Source: Phycisphaerae bacterium
GTDB lineage: Bacteria; Planctomycetota; Phycisphaerae; UBA1845; Fen-1342
DNA: 64,000 nt
Assembly (NCBI GenBank): GCA_028277645.1
Contig: JANQFV010000023.1
Coordinates: 42,214-106,213 of the forward strand
Reading direction: 5' to 3'
A model generated the notes under the pieces. That model was not told the origin of the DNA, searched no databases, and saw nothing but the letters and a program-made list of their open reading frames with translations. A program made the position numbers and the translations under genes. How positions within the stretch are numbered: the first letter of the stretch is position 1; each line of letters starts with the position of its first letter. Shown here piece after piece: positions 44,485 through 55,705 of this stretch.

Positions 44485-45792
44485 TCAGGCGCTCTCCACA
44501 CGCTGCTGCCGCTCCACGTGCAGGCGCACGCGCTTCACCTTCCGGGCCTCGGCGTCGACGATCGTTACGCGAACATTCTCGTGGTCAAACTGCTCGCCCG
44601 CGGTCGGGATTTTCCCCAGCGTAGCGAACACGAATCCGCCGATCGTCTCGTAGTCCTCTTCCTCGGGCAGCGTGATTTCGAGTTCGTCGTTGATCTCGTC
44701 GATGTGCACGCGGGCGTCGACTTCCAGCGTATCGTCGTCGATGCGGCTCATCTCCGGCGGTGCCTCGGTGTCGTACTCGTCGTCGATCTCGCCGACTAGT
44801 TCCTCGAGTATGTCTTCAAGCGTGACGAGCCCGGCCGTGCCACCGTATTCGTCGAGCACGATCGCGATCTGCACACGGCTGGTGCGGAATTCGGTCAGCA
44901 GTTCGTCGAGCGTCTTCGATTCGGGCACAAACGGTGCAGTACGCATGATGCTGCGGAGCTCAAACGCATCCGGGCCTTCCAGCCGCAGCAAATCTTTGGC
45001 ATAGACAACGCCGACAACGTGGTCGATCGTGCCTTCGTAAACCGGGATGCGCGAATGTCCCGTTTCCAGAATCGTCTCGCGAAGCTGAGCGAAAGACGTG
45101 TCGATCGGGACGGCGTGCATGTCCGTGCGCGGCGTCATGATTGCAGAGACGGCGCGCTCGTCCAACTCGAACACCGATTCGATCATGTCCTTCTGATCCT
45201 CGTCGACGGCGCCGTGGGCCTCCCCCTCGGACACCGCATCGAGAATCTCCTGCTCGACGCGTTCAAACTCTTCTTCGGGCGTGAACTCCGCTTTGCCGAG
45301 GAGCCGCCGTACAACGAACTCGATGGCATCGAACAGTCGCCCGAACGGCCAGAACAACGTCCGCAGCACGACCAGCAGTCGCAGACTGCGTGCCAGAATC
45401 ACCTCACCCGCGTGAACGGCCAGGGCGTGCGGTATGCCGATCGCGAAGACAGCCAGGACGATGAACGAGAGGATGGCAATCTCGATCAGCGATTGCACTG
45501 TCGCCGGCTGCCCCAGGTCGCGCGTGTACCAGAACCAGCCCACGAAAATCCACGCCAGGTTCAGCGCGATCCGCAGGAGGCTGATGAGCGTCTGAAGCTC
45601 CCACTCATGCTGATCCAGCCATTGGAGCCAGACTTCGCGTTGGCCGTTGGGAATGTGCGTCCCCAGCCGCGAGCGTGAGAACGTCCGGATCGTGTACGCC
45701 AGGGTGGAGATGTAAAGGGCCAGTCCCACCAGGACCAGGCCCGACGCGAGTACCAAGAGTGCGTCTCCAGACACCACTCGGCCGCCCGGCAA
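44485..45792 (-). CDS. CNNM/CBS-domain protein (HlyC/CorC family)
   Basis: A 435-residue HlyC/CorC-type protein. The N-terminal third has three to four transmembrane helices (ALLVLASGLVLVGLALYIS, LNLAWIFVGWFWY, IAILSFIVLAVFAIGIPHALAVH), then a CBS pair (about 205-330: VSAIMTPRTDMHAVPIDTSF, SRIPVYEGTIDHVVGVVYAKDLL, VLDEYGGTAGLVTLEDILEELVGEI) and a CorC/HlyC C-terminal domain. This family includes magnesium/cobalt efflux proteins, but the function is not proven. The start is a TTG at 45792, with a GTG at 45777 as the alternative; both are weakly supported. It is next to the MnmE-like GTPase gene. Confidence 0.85.
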   Translation of the reverse strand: MPGGRVVSGDALLVLASGLVLVGLALYISTLAYTIRTFSRSRLGTHIPNGQREVWLQWLDQHEWELQTLISLLRIALNLAWIFVGWFWYTRDLGQPATVQSLIEIAILSFIVLAVFAIGIPHALAVHAGEVILARSLRLLVVLRTLFWPFGRLFDAIEFVVRRLLGKAEFTPEEEFERVEQEILDAVSEGEAHGAVDEDQKDMIESVFELDERAVSAIMTPRTDMHAVPIDTSFAQLRETILETGHSRIPVYEGTIDHVVGVVYAKDLLRLEGPDAFELRSIMRTAPFVPESKTLDELLTEFRTSRVQIAIVLDEYGGTAGLVTLEDILEELVGEIDDEYDTEAPPEMSRIDDDTLEVDARVHIDEINDELEITLPEEEDYETIGGFVFATLGKIPTAGEQFDHENVRVTIVDAEARKVKRVRLHVERQQRVESA

Positions 45793-45845
45793 TTGACCCG
45801 TGCCAACTGCCCGATCATTGGACGCCGTACCTTATTATCGTAGCG

Positions 45846-47033
45846 TTAGCCCGCCGACTGCGGCAAGCCGTGCGGCGAACCGGCAGGGGGATTCCGGTTC
45901 GACCCCGTCAGCTCGAACATTATTGAACGCAGGGCGTTACAGCTCTCGGCCTGGGCGGCAGCGGTGCACAGCCGGACCTGCCGGTCACAGAACGCCGCCG
46001 GATGGTCGAGGACAGCGCTGCGGCGTCCCGTGTCGCCGAGTAGCCGTACCCGCAGGTCGTCGAGGCCGACGCCGGTGTGGGAGGAAACGTCCACGGTTCT
46101 CGTCGCCCAGCCGGCCGGCAGAAGCGCGTGCACCGCGTCGGACGATGCATCTAGGTCCAGCTTGTTCAGCGCGACACAGTCGGGCGGTTCGCCGGGCCAC
46201 GCCTGAATGACGGCGGATGCGTACGCCGGATCGGTGCGATCCAGCACGAGCACCGTCGCGTCTGTTTCGGCCAGCAGCCCCTGTGTCCGCGTGATACCGG
46301 CGGCTTCCACTTCGTCCGACGGCGACCGTAGACCGGCCGTGTCAATCCACGCGACCGGAAACCCGTCCAACTCGGCCAACACTTCAACCCAGTCGCGTGT
46401 CGTGCCCGGCTCGGCAGACACGACACTTGCCGTCTGATCTCCCAGCGCGTTCATGAGCGAGCTCTTACCTGCATTCGGCGGCCCGACGAGCGAGACACGC
46501 AACGGTTGTGTGAACCATGTGATGACGTTCCGACGCTTCAGGAGCTCGCGACACGCTGCCTGAGCCTGTTTTAGATCGTCGCACCGCGCGACCGCGGCGC
46601 ACGCGTCGCGGACGCGAGCAATCTGATCGAGCAACCACGTTGCGCCGCGCAGCGTCAGCACGTTGGGCAGTATCTGGTATGCATCGCATTCAATGCCGTC
46701 AGAAAACTGCCAGACGGGAGCAGCGGAATCCACCAACTTGCACTCGCGCGCCAGAGCACAGCACTTGTCGATCACAAGTGAGTTTCCGTGCAGGTGCAGC
46801 CAGTATTCAGGCTCCGCAGACGTTCTGCCAGTGGACACGATGATGTCGTCAACAGGCTCCCCGTCACTATCCACCAGCGCCGTGCGACGAACGACACCCG
46901 AACCGAGCTCTAAAGGCGCAGCGATGCGCGTGTGCCGTTTCAGGAATTGATTCGCTAAAGTCCCCCAGACACGAACGACGGCGATGCCCGCGGCGGCTTT
47001 GCTGGTTAGCAACTGGTAGTGGCCTGCGCCCAT
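45846..47033 (-). CDS. MnmE-like GTPase, divergent
   Basis: A 395-residue protein with the domain order of MnmE: an N-terminal TrmE fold (about 1-120), a helical linker, and a G domain inserted (P-loop GPPNAGKSS 184-192, GTTRD 210-214, DTAG 231-234, NKLD 290-293). True MnmE modifies U34 of tRNAs with MnmG and ends in a C-x-G-K motif with the catalytic Cys; here the C-terminus is short (about 60 residues after the G domain) and no CxGK is present. It is about 55 residues shorter than E. coli MnmE. It may be an MnmE paralogue without modification activity. The start ATG at 47033 follows the coaX stop by 10 bases. Confidence 0.75.
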   Translation of the reverse strand: MGAGHYQLLTSKAAAGIAVVRVWGTLANQFLKRHTRIAAPLELGSGVVRRTALVDSDGEPVDDIIVSTGRTSAEPEYWLHLHGNSLVIDKCCALARECKLVDSAAPVWQFSDGIECDAYQILPNVLTLRGATWLLDQIARVRDACAAVARCDDLKQAQAACRELLKRRNVITWFTQPLRVSLVGPPNAGKSSLMNALGDQTASVVSAEPGTTRDWVEVLAELDGFPVAWIDTAGLRSPSDEVEAAGITRTQGLLAETDATVLVLDRTDPAYASAVIQAWPGEPPDCVALNKLDLDASSDAVHALLPAGWATRTVDVSSHTGVGLDDLRVRLLGDTGRRSAVLDHPAAFCDRQVRLCTAAAQAESCNALRSIMFELTGSNRNPPAGSPHGLPQSAG

Positions 47034-47043
47034 CCGCGATCCA

Positions 47044-47823
47044 TTACGCCTGCCCAGCCACCCGACGGTAGGCCAGCGCCACGCCCATCAGCGACAGGTC
47101 CGGCACGACCGCGTCCACGAAGTCCGCCAATTCCGCGACCAGCGGAGCGTTTCCGCCGGTGAGGACGAGTTGCGGCCATTCCCGCAGCGTCGTCGCGTAC
47201 CGCTCCACGAGTTCGCGCAGCGCTCCGACCAGACCGTACGCCACGCCGTTGACGATCGCGGCGTGCGTGTTCTGCCCGAAGGTGTGTTCGGGTACGCGCG
47301 GTTCGATGCGGGGGAGCTGGGCGGTATGCTCGTGCAGTGCATCGCAGCTCATCTGGAGTCCGGGCAGAATGGCGCCGCCCAGGAAATGGCCCTCGGCCGA
47401 TACGCAATCCACGGTGACGGCGGTCCCACACGATGCCACTGCACAGGCTCCGCCGACGCGTTCGTACGCGGCGGCAGCGCAGCAGATCCGATCGACACCA
47501 ACCTCGTCGGCGTTGTCAATGTCCAGCGGCATCGGCAGCGGCAGGTCATCACGCACACGCAATGCGCTGAGTCCGGAAACTTCTTCCGCCCGCGCCTGCA
47601 CGGCCGCTGAGTCGCGCGGGTTCACGCTCGCGATAATCAACGCCCGCGAACCGCCGTTCATGATCGACCAGGTGTCGGCAAGGGCACCACGCCACTTGTC
47701 CGTTTGTTGCAGTCCGATGTGCCGCGCGTCATGCAGGCCGTCGCTGTCCCAGACACCCAGCGCCACGCGCGAGTTTCCGATGTCGATCGCCAGCAATGCG
47801 TCTGCGGGTTCAATGGGGCTCAT
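47044..47823 (-). CDS. coaX: type III pantothenate kinase
   Basis: Phosphorylates pantothenate in coenzyme A synthesis. The 259-residue protein has the CoaX pattern: an N-terminal LLAIDIGNSRVALGVWD (phosphate-binding), the middle VDRICCAAAAYERVGGACAVASCGTAVTVD and ILPGLQMS. This type is not inhibited by CoA feedback and requires monovalent cations. It lies 10 bases upstream of the MnmE-like gene in the same direction. The ATG at 47823 has GGAG eight bases upstream and is preferred to the ATG at 47847. Confidence 0.92.
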   Translation of the reverse strand: MSPIEPADALLAIDIGNSRVALGVWDSDGLHDARHIGLQQTDKWRGALADTWSIMNGGSRALIIASVNPRDSAAVQARAEEVSGLSALRVRDDLPLPMPLDIDNADEVGVDRICCAAAAYERVGGACAVASCGTAVTVDCVSAEGHFLGGAILPGLQMSCDALHEHTAQLPRIEPRVPEHTFGQNTHAAIVNGVAYGLVGALRELVERYATTLREWPQLVLTGGNAPLVAELADFVDAVVPDLSLMGVALAYRRVAGQA

Positions 47824-47937
47824 GGCGCACACTCCGAGACATGACAACTTCCCATCCGCAAGCGCACGTTACCGGAACGACCGCCCCCGTCAATTACGAA
47901 TCTGCGCGGGCCCGGCTGGTACACGCAAGTCGTCCGC

Positions 47938-49023
47938 TCAGTCGATTTCTTCGTCCAGTTCCCACAGATCCACGCGCGACGGTGCTGCGGCACGCTCGTC
48001 TTCCTTCACGCGCGCCACGGCCGTCCAGAGCATTTCGGCCAGTTCCGACACACCCTGACCACTCACGCCTGAGATACCGTGCGCGGGACGATCGATATCC
48101 TGCGCAAATGCAGTGAGCGCCTCTTTCGCTTCAGTGATGTCCAGCTTGTTACCTACGACAATCTCTTCGCGGTCGGCCAGCGTGCTGCTGTATTTCTCCA
48201 GCTCGCGGCGGATGACGGCGTACGCTTCCGCCGGCGTCGGCGCCCCGTCAGGCGGACATAAGTCCACGACGTGCAGAATCACGCGGGTCCGCTCGATGTG
48301 CCGCAGGAACGTATCGCCCAAACCGACGCCCTCGTGCGCGCCCTCCAACAGACCCGGCAGGTCCGCCAACACCAGCCGCCGATACCCAGCCAGCTCGGCA
48401 ATGCCCAGGTGCGGCTTCTTGGTCGTAAACGGATACGGGGCCACCTTCGGTCGGGCCCGCGTCATGCGCGCCAACAGCGTGCTCTTGCCGGCGTTCGGCA
48501 GCCCTACGAAGCCGACATCGGCGATGAGCTTCAGCTCGAGCCGCAGTGTGCGCTCATGCCCTTTCTGGCCGGGCTCGGATTCGCGCGGCACCTGGTGCGT
48601 GGACGTGGCGAAGCGTGCGTTGCCGCGACCGCCTCTTCCGCCGCGGGCGACGACGACTTCCTGCTGATCTTCCACGAGGTCCTTCAGCAGGCGGCCGGAA
48701 TCCGCGTCGTACACGAGCGTGCCGGCGGGCACACTGACGCGCAAGTCCTTGGCGGTGCGCCCGGTCTTGTTGGCGCCCTGCCCCGGGCGACCATTGTCGG
48801 CGCGATAGTGGTGACGCCCGGTGAGGTCGAGCAACGTGTCGATGCCCGCTTCCGCGACGAGCACGACCGACCCGCCATCGCCGCCATCACCGCCGTCGGG
48901 GCCCCCTTTGGGCACGAACTTCTCGCGCCGAAAGCTGACACAGCCGTCGCCGCCCTTGCCGCCGCGAACGAAAATCTCAGCCTGATCGACGAACAGGCGC
49001 GTTGTACCGGTGTCACGTCCCAT
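47938..49023 (-). CDS. obgE: GTPase ObgE/CgtA
   Basis: Essential GTPase involved in 50S ribosome assembly and stress control. The 361-residue protein has the Gly-rich Obg domain (FVRGGKGGDGCVSFRREK, GGPDGGDGG and GGRGGRGNARF in the first 160 residues) and the G domain with GLPNAGKSTLL, DLPGLLEGAHEG and NKLD. A short acidic C-terminal tail replaces the OCT domain seen in some bacteria. I chose the ATG at 49023 because it gives MGRDTG; the alternative at 49038 adds five residues. It sits 114 bases upstream of coaX on the same strand. Confidence 0.95.
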   Translation of the reverse strand: MGRDTGTTRLFVDQAEIFVRGGKGGDGCVSFRREKFVPKGGPDGGDGGDGGSVVLVAEAGIDTLLDLTGRHHYRADNGRPGQGANKTGRTAKDLRVSVPAGTLVYDADSGRLLKDLVEDQQEVVVARGGRGGRGNARFATSTHQVPRESEPGQKGHERTLRLELKLIADVGFVGLPNAGKSTLLARMTRARPKVAPYPFTTKKPHLGIAELAGYRRLVLADLPGLLEGAHEGVGLGDTFLRHIERTRVILHVVDLCPPDGAPTPAEAYAVIRRELEKYSSTLADREEIVVGNKLDITEAKEALTAFAQDIDRPAHGISGVSGQGVSELAEMLWTAVARVKEDERAAAPSRVDLWELDEEID

Positions 49024-49249
49024 GAACGGCGACTGCAACGGTCGGCGTCGCGTTTGTCAAGTTGCGCAGACCAGCGGCGGTCGGCGCGCCCGCGGAGTGG
49101 ATTCGTGCGACCGAGTTCCGTACGATGTCGACTGGCCGTAAAATCCTATGTCCACGGTTGTCTCAGAGCGTGTTTGGCGTTGGAATGGGCGGCGTAGAGT
49201 GGTGGAAGGTGTCTTTCGCCGCGGCATCGTTCGCTGATGAGGTCACGGA

Positions 49250-50629
49250 ATGCCGGGATGCATCCTGGTCGTTGATGATGAGCCGCTCAAGCGGATCACG
49301 CTTCAGATCGAGCTTTCGGAGCACGGCTACGAAGTACACGAGGCCGCCGACGCCGACGCTGCGCAGCGCATCCTCGATACGCGCCCGGTCGATGTCGTTG
49401 TATCGGACGTACGCATGCCCGGGATGAACGGGCTCGATCTGCTGACGCACGTCAAGCAGGTGCGCCCGTCGACCGAGGTCATCCTGATGACCGCGTACGC
49501 GACGGTGGATACCGCGGTTGTCGCAATCAAGCGGGGAGCCTACGACTACATCACCAAGCCCTTCACGACTGCCGACCTGCTGACGAAGCTGGACCGCATT
49601 TTTGCCGGGCGAAAGGCCGCTGAGACCGATGAGCAGATCGAGAGCTTTGGTCGACTGATTGCGCGGTCGCAGTCCATGAAGCGGTTGTTCGAGCAGCTCC
49701 GCTCAGTGGCCCCGACCGATCGCACGATTCTGCTCTGTGGCGAGAGCGGCACCGGCAAAGAGCTCTTCGCGGAAGCGATTCACAACCACAGCCAGCGATC
49801 AGCGAAGCCGTTCGTGCGGTTCAGTTGTGCGGCGTTGCAGCCATCGGTGCTGGAAAGCGAGCTGTTCGGCCACGAGAAAGGCGCGTTTACGGGCGCGATC
49901 CGGCAAAAGGCCGGGCGCTTCGAGCTCGCGTCCGAAGGAACGATGCTGCTCGACGAGGTCGACGACATTCCGACTGAGCTACAGGTCAAGCTCCTGCGCG
50001 TCGTGGAGCAACAGGAGTTTGAGCGCGTCGGCGGCGAGAAGCCCGTACACGTTGACGTACGGCTGCTGTGCGCGACGAAGTGCGATCTGCTGGAGTTGGT
50101 CAAGGAAGGTCGTTTCCGCGAGGACCTCTACTACCGTCTCAACGTAATTAACCTCCAGATTCCGCCGTTGCGTGAACGTCCGGATGACATCCCCGTGCTG
50201 GCGCGGTATTTCGTGGACAAGCACGCGACGCTGGTTAACGGTCGCACGGTGACGATCTCGTCGCACGCGATGGACGAGCTGGTGCGCCACGCCTGGCCGG
50301 GCAATGTGCGTGAGCTGGAGCACGTCGTCGAACGCGCGCTGGCGTTCTGTGACAGCGCCGGCGATAGCGCCGAGAAGATCGAGATTCGCCCGGAGCACAT
50401 CCTGCCGCTCGGCACCGAGTCCGGCGACGTCGCGACGGCGCTCGCGTCCGACCTCGGCGACAACGGCCAGCTCGGGCTGAACGAGACCGTCGCCGACATC
50501 GAACGGCGGATGATCCTCATGGCGCTACGACAGTGCAATAACAACCAGGCCCGCGCAGCACAGAAGCTCGGCATTCCCCGCACAACGCTTCGCGACAAGA
50601 TGGCGAAGTATTCGATTCCGGTGTCGTAG
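49250..50629 (+). CDS. NtrC-family sigma-54 response regulator
   Basis: A 459-residue activator of sigma-54 RNA polymerase. The receiver domain has Asp53 (VVSDVRMPG) and Lys103 (ITKPFTT). The AAA+ domain has Walker A GESGTGKE (164-171), the sigma-54 contact motif GAFTGA (211-216) and GTMLLDEVDDIP; the C-terminus has a Fis-type HTH (LRQCNNNQARAAQKLGIPRTTLRDKM). It therefore activates sigma-54 promoters when phosphorylated. No histidine kinase is encoded next to it, so its partner is elsewhere. The gene begins 226 bases from divergent obgE. Confidence 0.95.
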   Translation: MPGCILVVDDEPLKRITLQIELSEHGYEVHEAADADAAQRILDTRPVDVVVSDVRMPGMNGLDLLTHVKQVRPSTEVILMTAYATVDTAVVAIKRGAYDYITKPFTTADLLTKLDRIFAGRKAAETDEQIESFGRLIARSQSMKRLFEQLRSVAPTDRTILLCGESGTGKELFAEAIHNHSQRSAKPFVRFSCAALQPSVLESELFGHEKGAFTGAIRQKAGRFELASEGTMLLDEVDDIPTELQVKLLRVVEQQEFERVGGEKPVHVDVRLLCATKCDLLELVKEGRFREDLYYRLNVINLQIPPLRERPDDIPVLARYFVDKHATLVNGRTVTISSHAMDELVRHAWPGNVRELEHVVERALAFCDSAGDSAEKIEIRPEHILPLGTESGDVATALASDLGDNGQLGLNETVADIERRMILMALRQCNNNQARAAQKLGIPRTTLRDKMAKYSIPVS

Positions 50630-50700
50630 CGGCTGTGAGCTGTAGGCCGTAAGCCGTAAGCCATCAGCCGTCAGCCAGACCTGACGTCGGCCGCGGTCCC

Positions 50701-50821
50701 CCTCATTGCGACGACCGACACGGCTCCCGTCATTCCGACGACCAACGGGAGGAGGGATCTACCTTCGACCGCCAGCAACTGCGCATACGCACGTAGATTC
50801 CTCGCGTGCGCTCGGAATGAC
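50701..50821. repeat. family A repeat, copy 3, with extra half
   Basis: The full palindrome spans 50729-50821 (GTCATTCCGA ... TCGGAATGAC). As in copy 2, a partial left-arm duplicate precedes it (TCATTGCGACGACC at 50703-50716). The preceding 70 bases have short repeats of GCCGTAAGCC/GCCGTCAGCC. No gene lies between the NtrC-type regulator and glnS. Confidence 0.85.
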
Positions 50822-50885
50822 GTGGAGGAGACGACCGACCGGGAGGTCGACCGCTACCGAATACGTCAGCCACGGGGGGGCGACG

Positions 50886-52658
<1,773 letters not shown>

Positions 52659-52712
52659 AATGAAAACCTCGCTGCCGCGCGGTGCGGCATCCCGTGCAGT
52701 CGAGAATGCCGC

Positions 52713-52741
52713 ATCGTACCGCTACGGACGAGGGGTCACAA
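52713..52741 (-). promoter_or_regulatory. sigma-70-type promoter of glnS
   Basis: Minus-strand -35 TTGTGA (52741-52736), 17-base spacer, -10 TACGAT (52718-52713). The start of transcription would be near 52706, giving a leader of about 48 bases. Confidence 0.6.
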
Positions 52742-52811
52742 ATACGGGGCGCCGCGATGTGTACCACGCCGCCCCACGGCGTGAGATTGGCGTCAATCGG
52801 ACGAAGTGCCC

Positions 52812-52933
52812 GTCATTCCGAAGCGCAGCGAGGAATCTACCGGCGATCGGAAGCTCCTCTCAACACGCGCGAAGATTCCTCCTCGCTTTGCGCTCGTCGG
52901 AATGACGGGAAGGCGCATCCTCGTCAGAATGAC
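52812..52933. repeat. family A repeat, copy 4
   Basis: The full palindrome covers 52812-52906 (GTCATTCCGA ... TCGGAATGAC, inner GAGGAATCTAC and AGATTCCTC). An extra right-arm fragment CGTCAGAATGAC follows at about 52922-52933, the mirror image of the left-arm duplicates in copies 2 and 3. The element ends within a few bases of the AraC/GyrI gene stop. Confidence 0.85.
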
Positions 52934-52934
52934 C

Positions 52935-53831
52935 TTACGCTGGCTCCACCGGCATGTAGACCTCGGTCCGTAACTGCTCCGGAGGAGTCGTCTGCGGGTT
53001 GTTCAGGTACACCTCGAACGAAGGGGACGACCGCGGTGTGCGGCCGCTCTGCGGCATCCACTGGCCACATAGCGCGGCATACGTCTCGCCGAGCTTCTCG
53101 TACGGGCCCACGTGCAGCGCTTTGGCGTACTCGCCGCCGGCGATTTCCTGCACGCCAACGTCGCCAGCCGGCTCGACGTTGTCGCCGACCACGAGGCACG
53201 CGTCGTAGCGGATCTTCTCCGGCAGCGTGACATCCGGGTCATCGTGGCACAGACCCAGCATCTTCATCTGCGGGCCGAGCAAGCCACGCGGGCCGGCCCA
53301 GCCGCAAAGTTTCTGCCAGGTTTCGCCGACCTCGTTGTACGGGCCGACGTGGCGCATGAACGCGACGCGGATGGGATCGATATTCTCGACGGTAACTTCC
53401 ATGGGCGTACCTCCTTCGTAGGCGGGATGGAACTCGGGAACCTGCCCATCCACGTGGTAGTGCACGCCGGTAGCGGTCGGCGGCATCGGCACGGGCTGAT
53501 GGGCAGAGCGGAATTCAGTTGGCGATGCGCCGAACATGGTGCGGAACGCCCGCGTGAACGCCTCGTGCGCCTCGAAGCCGGCGTCGAACGCGATCCGCGT
53601 GACCGGCTCTTCGGTGTGCTTGAGCCGTTGCGCCGCCCGCTCCAGCCGCAGCCGGCGGACGTGCTGCTTCACCGGCTCGCCGACCATACCACTGAAAACG
53701 CGGTGAAAATGGAATGGCGAGAAGTGCGCCACGTCGGCCAGCGTCGCGAGGTCGAGCGCCTCGTCGAGGTGCTGCTGGATGTAGACCAGCACACGCAACA
53801 TGCGCTCGCGGTAGTCCTGTTCGGTCGTCAT
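52935..53831 (-). CDS. AraC-family regulator with GyrI-like effector domain
   Basis: A 298-residue regulator. The N-terminal AraC HTH has both helix-turn-helix units (LATLADVAHFSPFHFHRVFSGMVG and RIAFDAGFEAHEAFTRAFRTMFGASPTEFR, about 25-105). The C-terminal half is a GyrI-like/SOUL-type effector-binding domain with VRVAFMRHVGPYNEVGETWQKL and KALHVGPYEKLGETY. Such proteins bind small hydrophobic or cationic ligands and control stress or multidrug genes, often with autoregulation. No linked target gene can be named. The ATG at 53831 is preceded by GAGGAG. Confidence 0.9.
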   Translation of the reverse strand: MTTEQDYRERMLRVLVYIQQHLDEALDLATLADVAHFSPFHFHRVFSGMVGEPVKQHVRRLRLERAAQRLKHTEEPVTRIAFDAGFEAHEAFTRAFRTMFGASPTEFRSAHQPVPMPPTATGVHYHVDGQVPEFHPAYEGGTPMEVTVENIDPIRVAFMRHVGPYNEVGETWQKLCGWAGPRGLLGPQMKMLGLCHDDPDVTLPEKIRYDACLVVGDNVEPAGDVGVQEIAGGEYAKALHVGPYEKLGETYAALCGQWMPQSGRTPRSSPSFEVYLNNPQTTPPEQLRTEVYMPVEPA

Positions 53832-53997
53832 CGTGATCTCCTCGCTCGCTACCCTAGGCCGACGTTAACACGGTTGCTTGACCATTCTTGCGGTTCTGCG
53901 GGCGTGAGGAAACCATCGCCGGTCTTTTCGCCGATCCGCTCGCCGGGTAAAACGCGCGACAGGTTTCACATTTGCATTAGCTCAGGGATACACGGAT

Positions 53998-54804
53998 ATG
54001 GACGAGTTCTTCGCAGTTAACGTGTTCGTCGCGCTGTTCACGCTGACGGCGCTCGAGATTGTGCTCGGCATCGACAACATCGTCTTCATCGCCATCATCA
54101 CCGGACGACTACCCGAGCAGGTGCAGCCGCGGGCGCGGAACACCGGGCTGCTGGCCGCGATGGGGATGCGGATCGTCCTGCTGTTCGGCGTGACGTGGAT
54201 CATGCGGCTGACCACACCGCTGTTCACGCTGTTCGCCGAAAGCGAGCACCCGTTGGGCATCAGCGGCAAGGACCTGATCCTGCTCGGCGGCGGGCTGTTC
54301 CTGGTCGCGAAGGCCACGTTCGAGATCCACCACAAGCTCGAGGCGGACGACGATGACCACGAGGCGAAGTCCGCCGCGGCTTCGTTCGGCGCGGCGATCA
54401 TGCAAATCATGGCGATCGATGCGATCTTCTCGCTCGATTCGGTCATCACCGCGGTCGGCATGACCGAGGGGCTCGCGTCGACACCGGTGCGGCTGACCGT
54501 GATGATTACCGCGGTCGTGATTGCGGTGCTGGTGATGATGGCATTCGCGGGGCCGGTAGCGCGGTTCGTCGAGAAGCACCCGACGATGAAGATGCTGGCG
54601 CTGGCTTTCCTGATTCTGATCGGCGTGATGCTGGTCGCGGAAGGCCTGCACCAGCACATCAACCGCGGGTACATCTACTTCTCGATGGCGTTCGCACTCG
54701 GCGTCGAGCTGCTCAACATGCGCGTGCGGGCCAACCGCACGAAGCTCCGGCTGAAAGCCCCGCGCATGCCGGCCGGGCACGTGGCCGGTGTGATCGGCCC
54801 ATAG
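53998..54804 (+). CDS. TerC-family membrane protein
   Basis: A 268-residue TerC family integral membrane protein, implicated in metal homeostasis (manganese export in some bacteria) and tellurite resistance. The typical signature ALEIVLGIDNIVFIAIITGRLP is present at residues about 15-36, and the AIDAIFSLDSVITAVGM repeat at about 140-156; both carry the acidic pairs thought to bind metal. Seven or more transmembrane helices are visible. TTCACA (53965-53970) and GATACA (53987-53992) form a candidate promoter with 16-base spacing whose -10 ends five bases from the ATG, pointing to a leaderless mRNA. Confidence 0.88.
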   Translation: MDEFFAVNVFVALFTLTALEIVLGIDNIVFIAIITGRLPEQVQPRARNTGLLAAMGMRIVLLFGVTWIMRLTTPLFTLFAESEHPLGISGKDLILLGGGLFLVAKATFEIHHKLEADDDDHEAKSAAASFGAAIMQIMAIDAIFSLDSVITAVGMTEGLASTPVRLTVMITAVVIAVLVMMAFAGPVARFVEKHPTMKMLALAFLILIGVMLVAEGLHQHINRGYIYFSMAFALGVELLNMRVRANRTKLRLKAPRMPAGHVAGVIGP

Positions 54805-54989
54805 CGAGGTTACCGGACGCACGCGCTGCTGAGCTCCGCGTCGCTACCCGCCTTGCATCCGGCAGTCGGAGATCGGTAAGCTAACCGAGAGATTCTGTAT
54901 CAGCCGTGCGGACTGCGACCGGCGCGTGTCGCGTCGTCGGCCCGGTCGTCCCCGCGGTGTACTCGAAGCGAGGAGAAGGAGTAAGAACC

Positions 54990-55685
54990 ATGACACACCT
55001 GCGCATGGGACTCATCGTCGGTTTGCTCGTCGCCGCCGCGCCGAGTTGGGCGTCTGAGGTGGTCTATGAGACCGGGGCGCCGACGGGTTTCTTCACGCCG
55101 TTCAGTAGCAGCACCACACCCGGCACGAAGTTCGGCGACAGCGGCTGGTTCGGCACCGGCGGCAGCCCGGCGGTTCAGGTCACGTCGTTCCGCCTCGGGC
55201 TGGCGGTCTTCGGCGGAGGCGCTGATGTGCCCGCCGGTTCGACGGACATTGTCTTCACGTTCAACGATGGTGATCCAAGCGGATTGGTTTTCGGCCCGGG
55301 CACGGAGCTCTACTCGACCACGATCACGAACGTAACCCTGCCCGCAGGCTTGCCGACGCAGGCGACGTACTTCGACCTTGACATTCCGATTCCGGCCGTG
55401 CTGACCTCCGGCGGCTTCAACAACTTCGGTTTCAGCATCGCCGTCGAGAACTTCAGCTATGACGGCAGCTTCGGCTTTCAGAACCGGGGCAACTTCAACA
55501 ACCTGGGGTTCTACACCAATAACGCCTCGGAGTTCACGCCCGGCGTGAGCTGGAGCCTCTTTGCATTCGGCCCCAGCGATCCGGCTGACATCGCGAATTT
55601 CGTGATGCAGGTCGAAATCCCTGAGCCGACCAGCCTGACGCTCATCTGCGTCGGCCTGCTGGCGATCACTGCCCGTCGCCACTAA
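54990..55685 (+). CDS. exported PEP-CTERM protein
   Basis: A 231-residue exported protein. The signal peptide is LIVGLLVAAAPSWA, and the mature part is predicted beta-rich, with many Gly, Ser, Thr, Phe and Asn residues, without Cys. The C-terminus has a PEP-CTERM tail (IPEPTSLTLICVGLLAITARRH: Pro-Glu-Pro, hydrophobic segment, basic end), meaning it is handled by an exosortase system elsewhere in the genome. The ATG at 54990 has AAGGAG upstream. Function is unknown; such proteins often belong to the extracellular matrix. Confidence 0.8.
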   Translation: MTHLRMGLIVGLLVAAAPSWASEVVYETGAPTGFFTPFSSSTTPGTKFGDSGWFGTGGSPAVQVTSFRLGLAVFGGGADVPAGSTDIVFTFNDGDPSGLVFGPGTELYSTTITNVTLPAGLPTQATYFDLDIPIPAVLTSGGFNNFGFSIAVENFSYDGSFGFQNRGNFNNLGFYTNNASEFTPGVSWSLFAFGPSDPADIANFVMQVEIPEPTSLTLICVGLLAITARRH

Positions 55686-55705
55686 ACCGCGGCGGCCTGC
55701 TGTCC

